Below, in pieces: positions 12,578 to 13,239 of a DNA stretch of 13,239 nucleotides. A model generated the notes under the pieces. That model made no database searches, had not been told where the DNA came from, and saw only the letters and a list, made by a program, of their open reading frames with translations. The position numbers and the translations under genes are program-made. The first letter of the stretch is position 1. Each line of letters begins with the position of its first letter. This DNA comes from an uncultured Clostridia bacterium (lineage in GTDB: Bacteria > Bacillota > Clostridia > TANB77 > CAG-465): the NCBI GenBank assembly GCA_947628575.1, contig CANRAK010000036.1:1-13239 (forward strand), read 5' to 3'.

Positions 12578-13098
12578 GTGGGTAATGATTTAGGTACAGA
12601 TTCATCAGCACGTTGGTATGTTGTATATACTTATTCTGGTTATGAGAATAAGGTAAAAGCAACTCTAGAAAAGATTGTTGAAAATAAAGGCATACAAGAT
12701 AAAATACAAGAAATAATAATACCTATGGAAGAAGAAATTGAAAACAAAAATCTTCAATTAAAAAAGTATTCCCAGGTTATGTTCTTGTAAAAATGATAAT
12801 GACTGATGAAACTTGGTATGTTGTAAAAAACATAAAAGGTGTTTTCAACTTTGTTGGAGTGGGAGATAAACCACTACCACTTACAGAAAAAGATATGCAG
12901 TCTCTTGGAATAGAAGATATAATAAGTTTAGACTTTGAAGTTGGAGATAGTGTTAGAATAACAACAGAACCTTTCTACAATTATCCAGCTGTTATCGAAG
13001 AAATATTCAAAGATAAGAAAAGAGTCAAAGTTAAAGTATCTATGTTTGGTAGAGAAACAACTGTAGATTTAGAATTCAACCAAATACAAAAAATATAA
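12578..13098 (+). CDS. nusG: Transcription antitermination protein NusG, frame broken
   Basis: NusG links RNA polymerase to elongation, termination and translation. A full product here would be 173 residues, near the family norm. The first frame starts at GTG 12578 (9 nt after AAAAGGAG) and gives GNDLGTDSSARWYVVYTYSGYENKV and the rest of the early NGN domain. It stops at TAA 12788-12790 after 70 codons. The continuation, KKVFPGYVLVKMIMTDETWYVV and the KOW domain to 13098, is in the -1 frame. The break falls within 12740-12766. One more A in the A5 run at 12746-12750, or a slip at the A AAA AAG heptamer (12760-12766), would join the two. The KOW region reads EPFYNYPAVIEEI where GPF..F.G.VEEI is usual. 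The locus lies between secE and rplK, as expected. Confidence 0.85.
12760..12766 (+). other. A AAA AAG slippery heptamer in nusG
   Basis: Read in the upstream nusG frame, the codons are TTA AAA AAG, so the heptamer A AAA AAG is in the phase used by the dnaX-type -1 frameshift. Slippage would give LQLKKVFPGYVLVKM and an open frame to 13098. No Shine-Dalgarno-like stimulator is seen upstream and no strong hairpin downstream. Whether it functions is undetermined. Confidence 0.5.
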
Positions 13099-13164
13099 TT
13101 TGTTATTTAAGTATATTTTACAAAAATATATTTATATATACCTATGCTTAAGGGGGTGAAATTG

Positions 13165-13239
13165 ATGGCAGACAAGAAAGTAACACATGTTGTAAAACTA
13201 CAAATTGAAGCTGGTAAAGCTAATCCAGCACCACCAGTA
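13165..13239 (+). CDS. rplK: 50S ribosomal protein L11 (partial, runs off the window)
   Basis: The first 25 codons read MADKKVTHVVKLQIEAGKANPAPPV, the N-terminal signature of L11, which binds the GTPase-associated region of 23S rRNA. The ATG follows AAGGGGGTG with about 7 nt spacing. It comes 66 nt after nusG, in the usual nusG-rplK-rplA order. The leader (13099-13164) is AT-rich, with a weak ATATTTT/AAAATAT pairing and no clear promoter. Confidence 0.95.
   Translation, partial: MADKKVTHVVKLQIEAGKANPAPPV

Noticed and set aside
13099..13164. Promoter or L1/L11 autoregulatory leader before rplK
   Set aside because: TTTACA at 13117-13122 lacks a -10 box at proper spacing, and I could not see a convincing ribosomal-protein binding structure.

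Overview
This is a very AT-rich, low-GC window with Gram-positive signals. It has strong AGGAGG-type ribosome binding sites, canonical TTGACA/TATAAT promoters with 16-17 bp spacers, a CCA-encoding tRNA-Gly(UCC), an rpmG-secE-nusG-rplK cluster, a YitT-family protein with DUF2179, and a SipW/TasA-like secretion module. Codon use and gene content point to a Clostridia-type Firmicute, possibly an uncultured gut lineage. I cannot place it further from sequence alone. Most of the window is ordinary chromosomal core. No phage, CRISPR array or transposase gene was found.

Layout. Positions 98-1192 (-) encode ychF. It diverges from a small amidase-fold protein at 1300-1776 (+) that has lost its metal ligands. 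murC (1808-3247, -) diverges from a membrane-anchored TPR protein (3395-4621, +). Next come tRNA-Leu(CAA) and its terminator, then a Nudix hydrolase and a YitT transporter-like protein in one operon, then tRNA-Gly(UCC). Positions 6511-9258 hold a three-gene module: a TasA/camelysin-like secreted protein, a SipW-type signal peptidase with a long polytopic N-terminus, and a DUF5305-type membrane protein. It ends at a bidirectional terminator shared with an ASCH-domain gene and plsC on the minus strand. An intergenic region with a 14-bp direct repeat leads into ogg (8-oxoguanine glycosylase), a PF06695 membrane protein, and the ribosomal/transcription cluster rpmG-secE-nusG-rplK, where rplK runs off the window end.

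How the genes work together. The secretion module is the most coherent accessory unit: a likely substrate, a dedicated peptidase and a membrane partner are encoded together. The most anomalous locus is nusG. Its reading frame is broken in the NGN domain, and the conserved FPGYVLVKM core is found only in the -1 frame. A textbook A AAA AAG slippery heptamer sits in the correct phase at the junction, and the KOW domain has lost its usual glycines. The cause may be a sequencing indel, real gene decay or programmed frameshifting; the sequence alone cannot decide.

Several gene starts were moved to the codon that follows a good Shine-Dalgarno sequence (TPR protein, YitT, TasA-like, ASCH, PF06695, secE, nusG). 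One 49-codon gene, rpmG, was added by reading the sequence directly.
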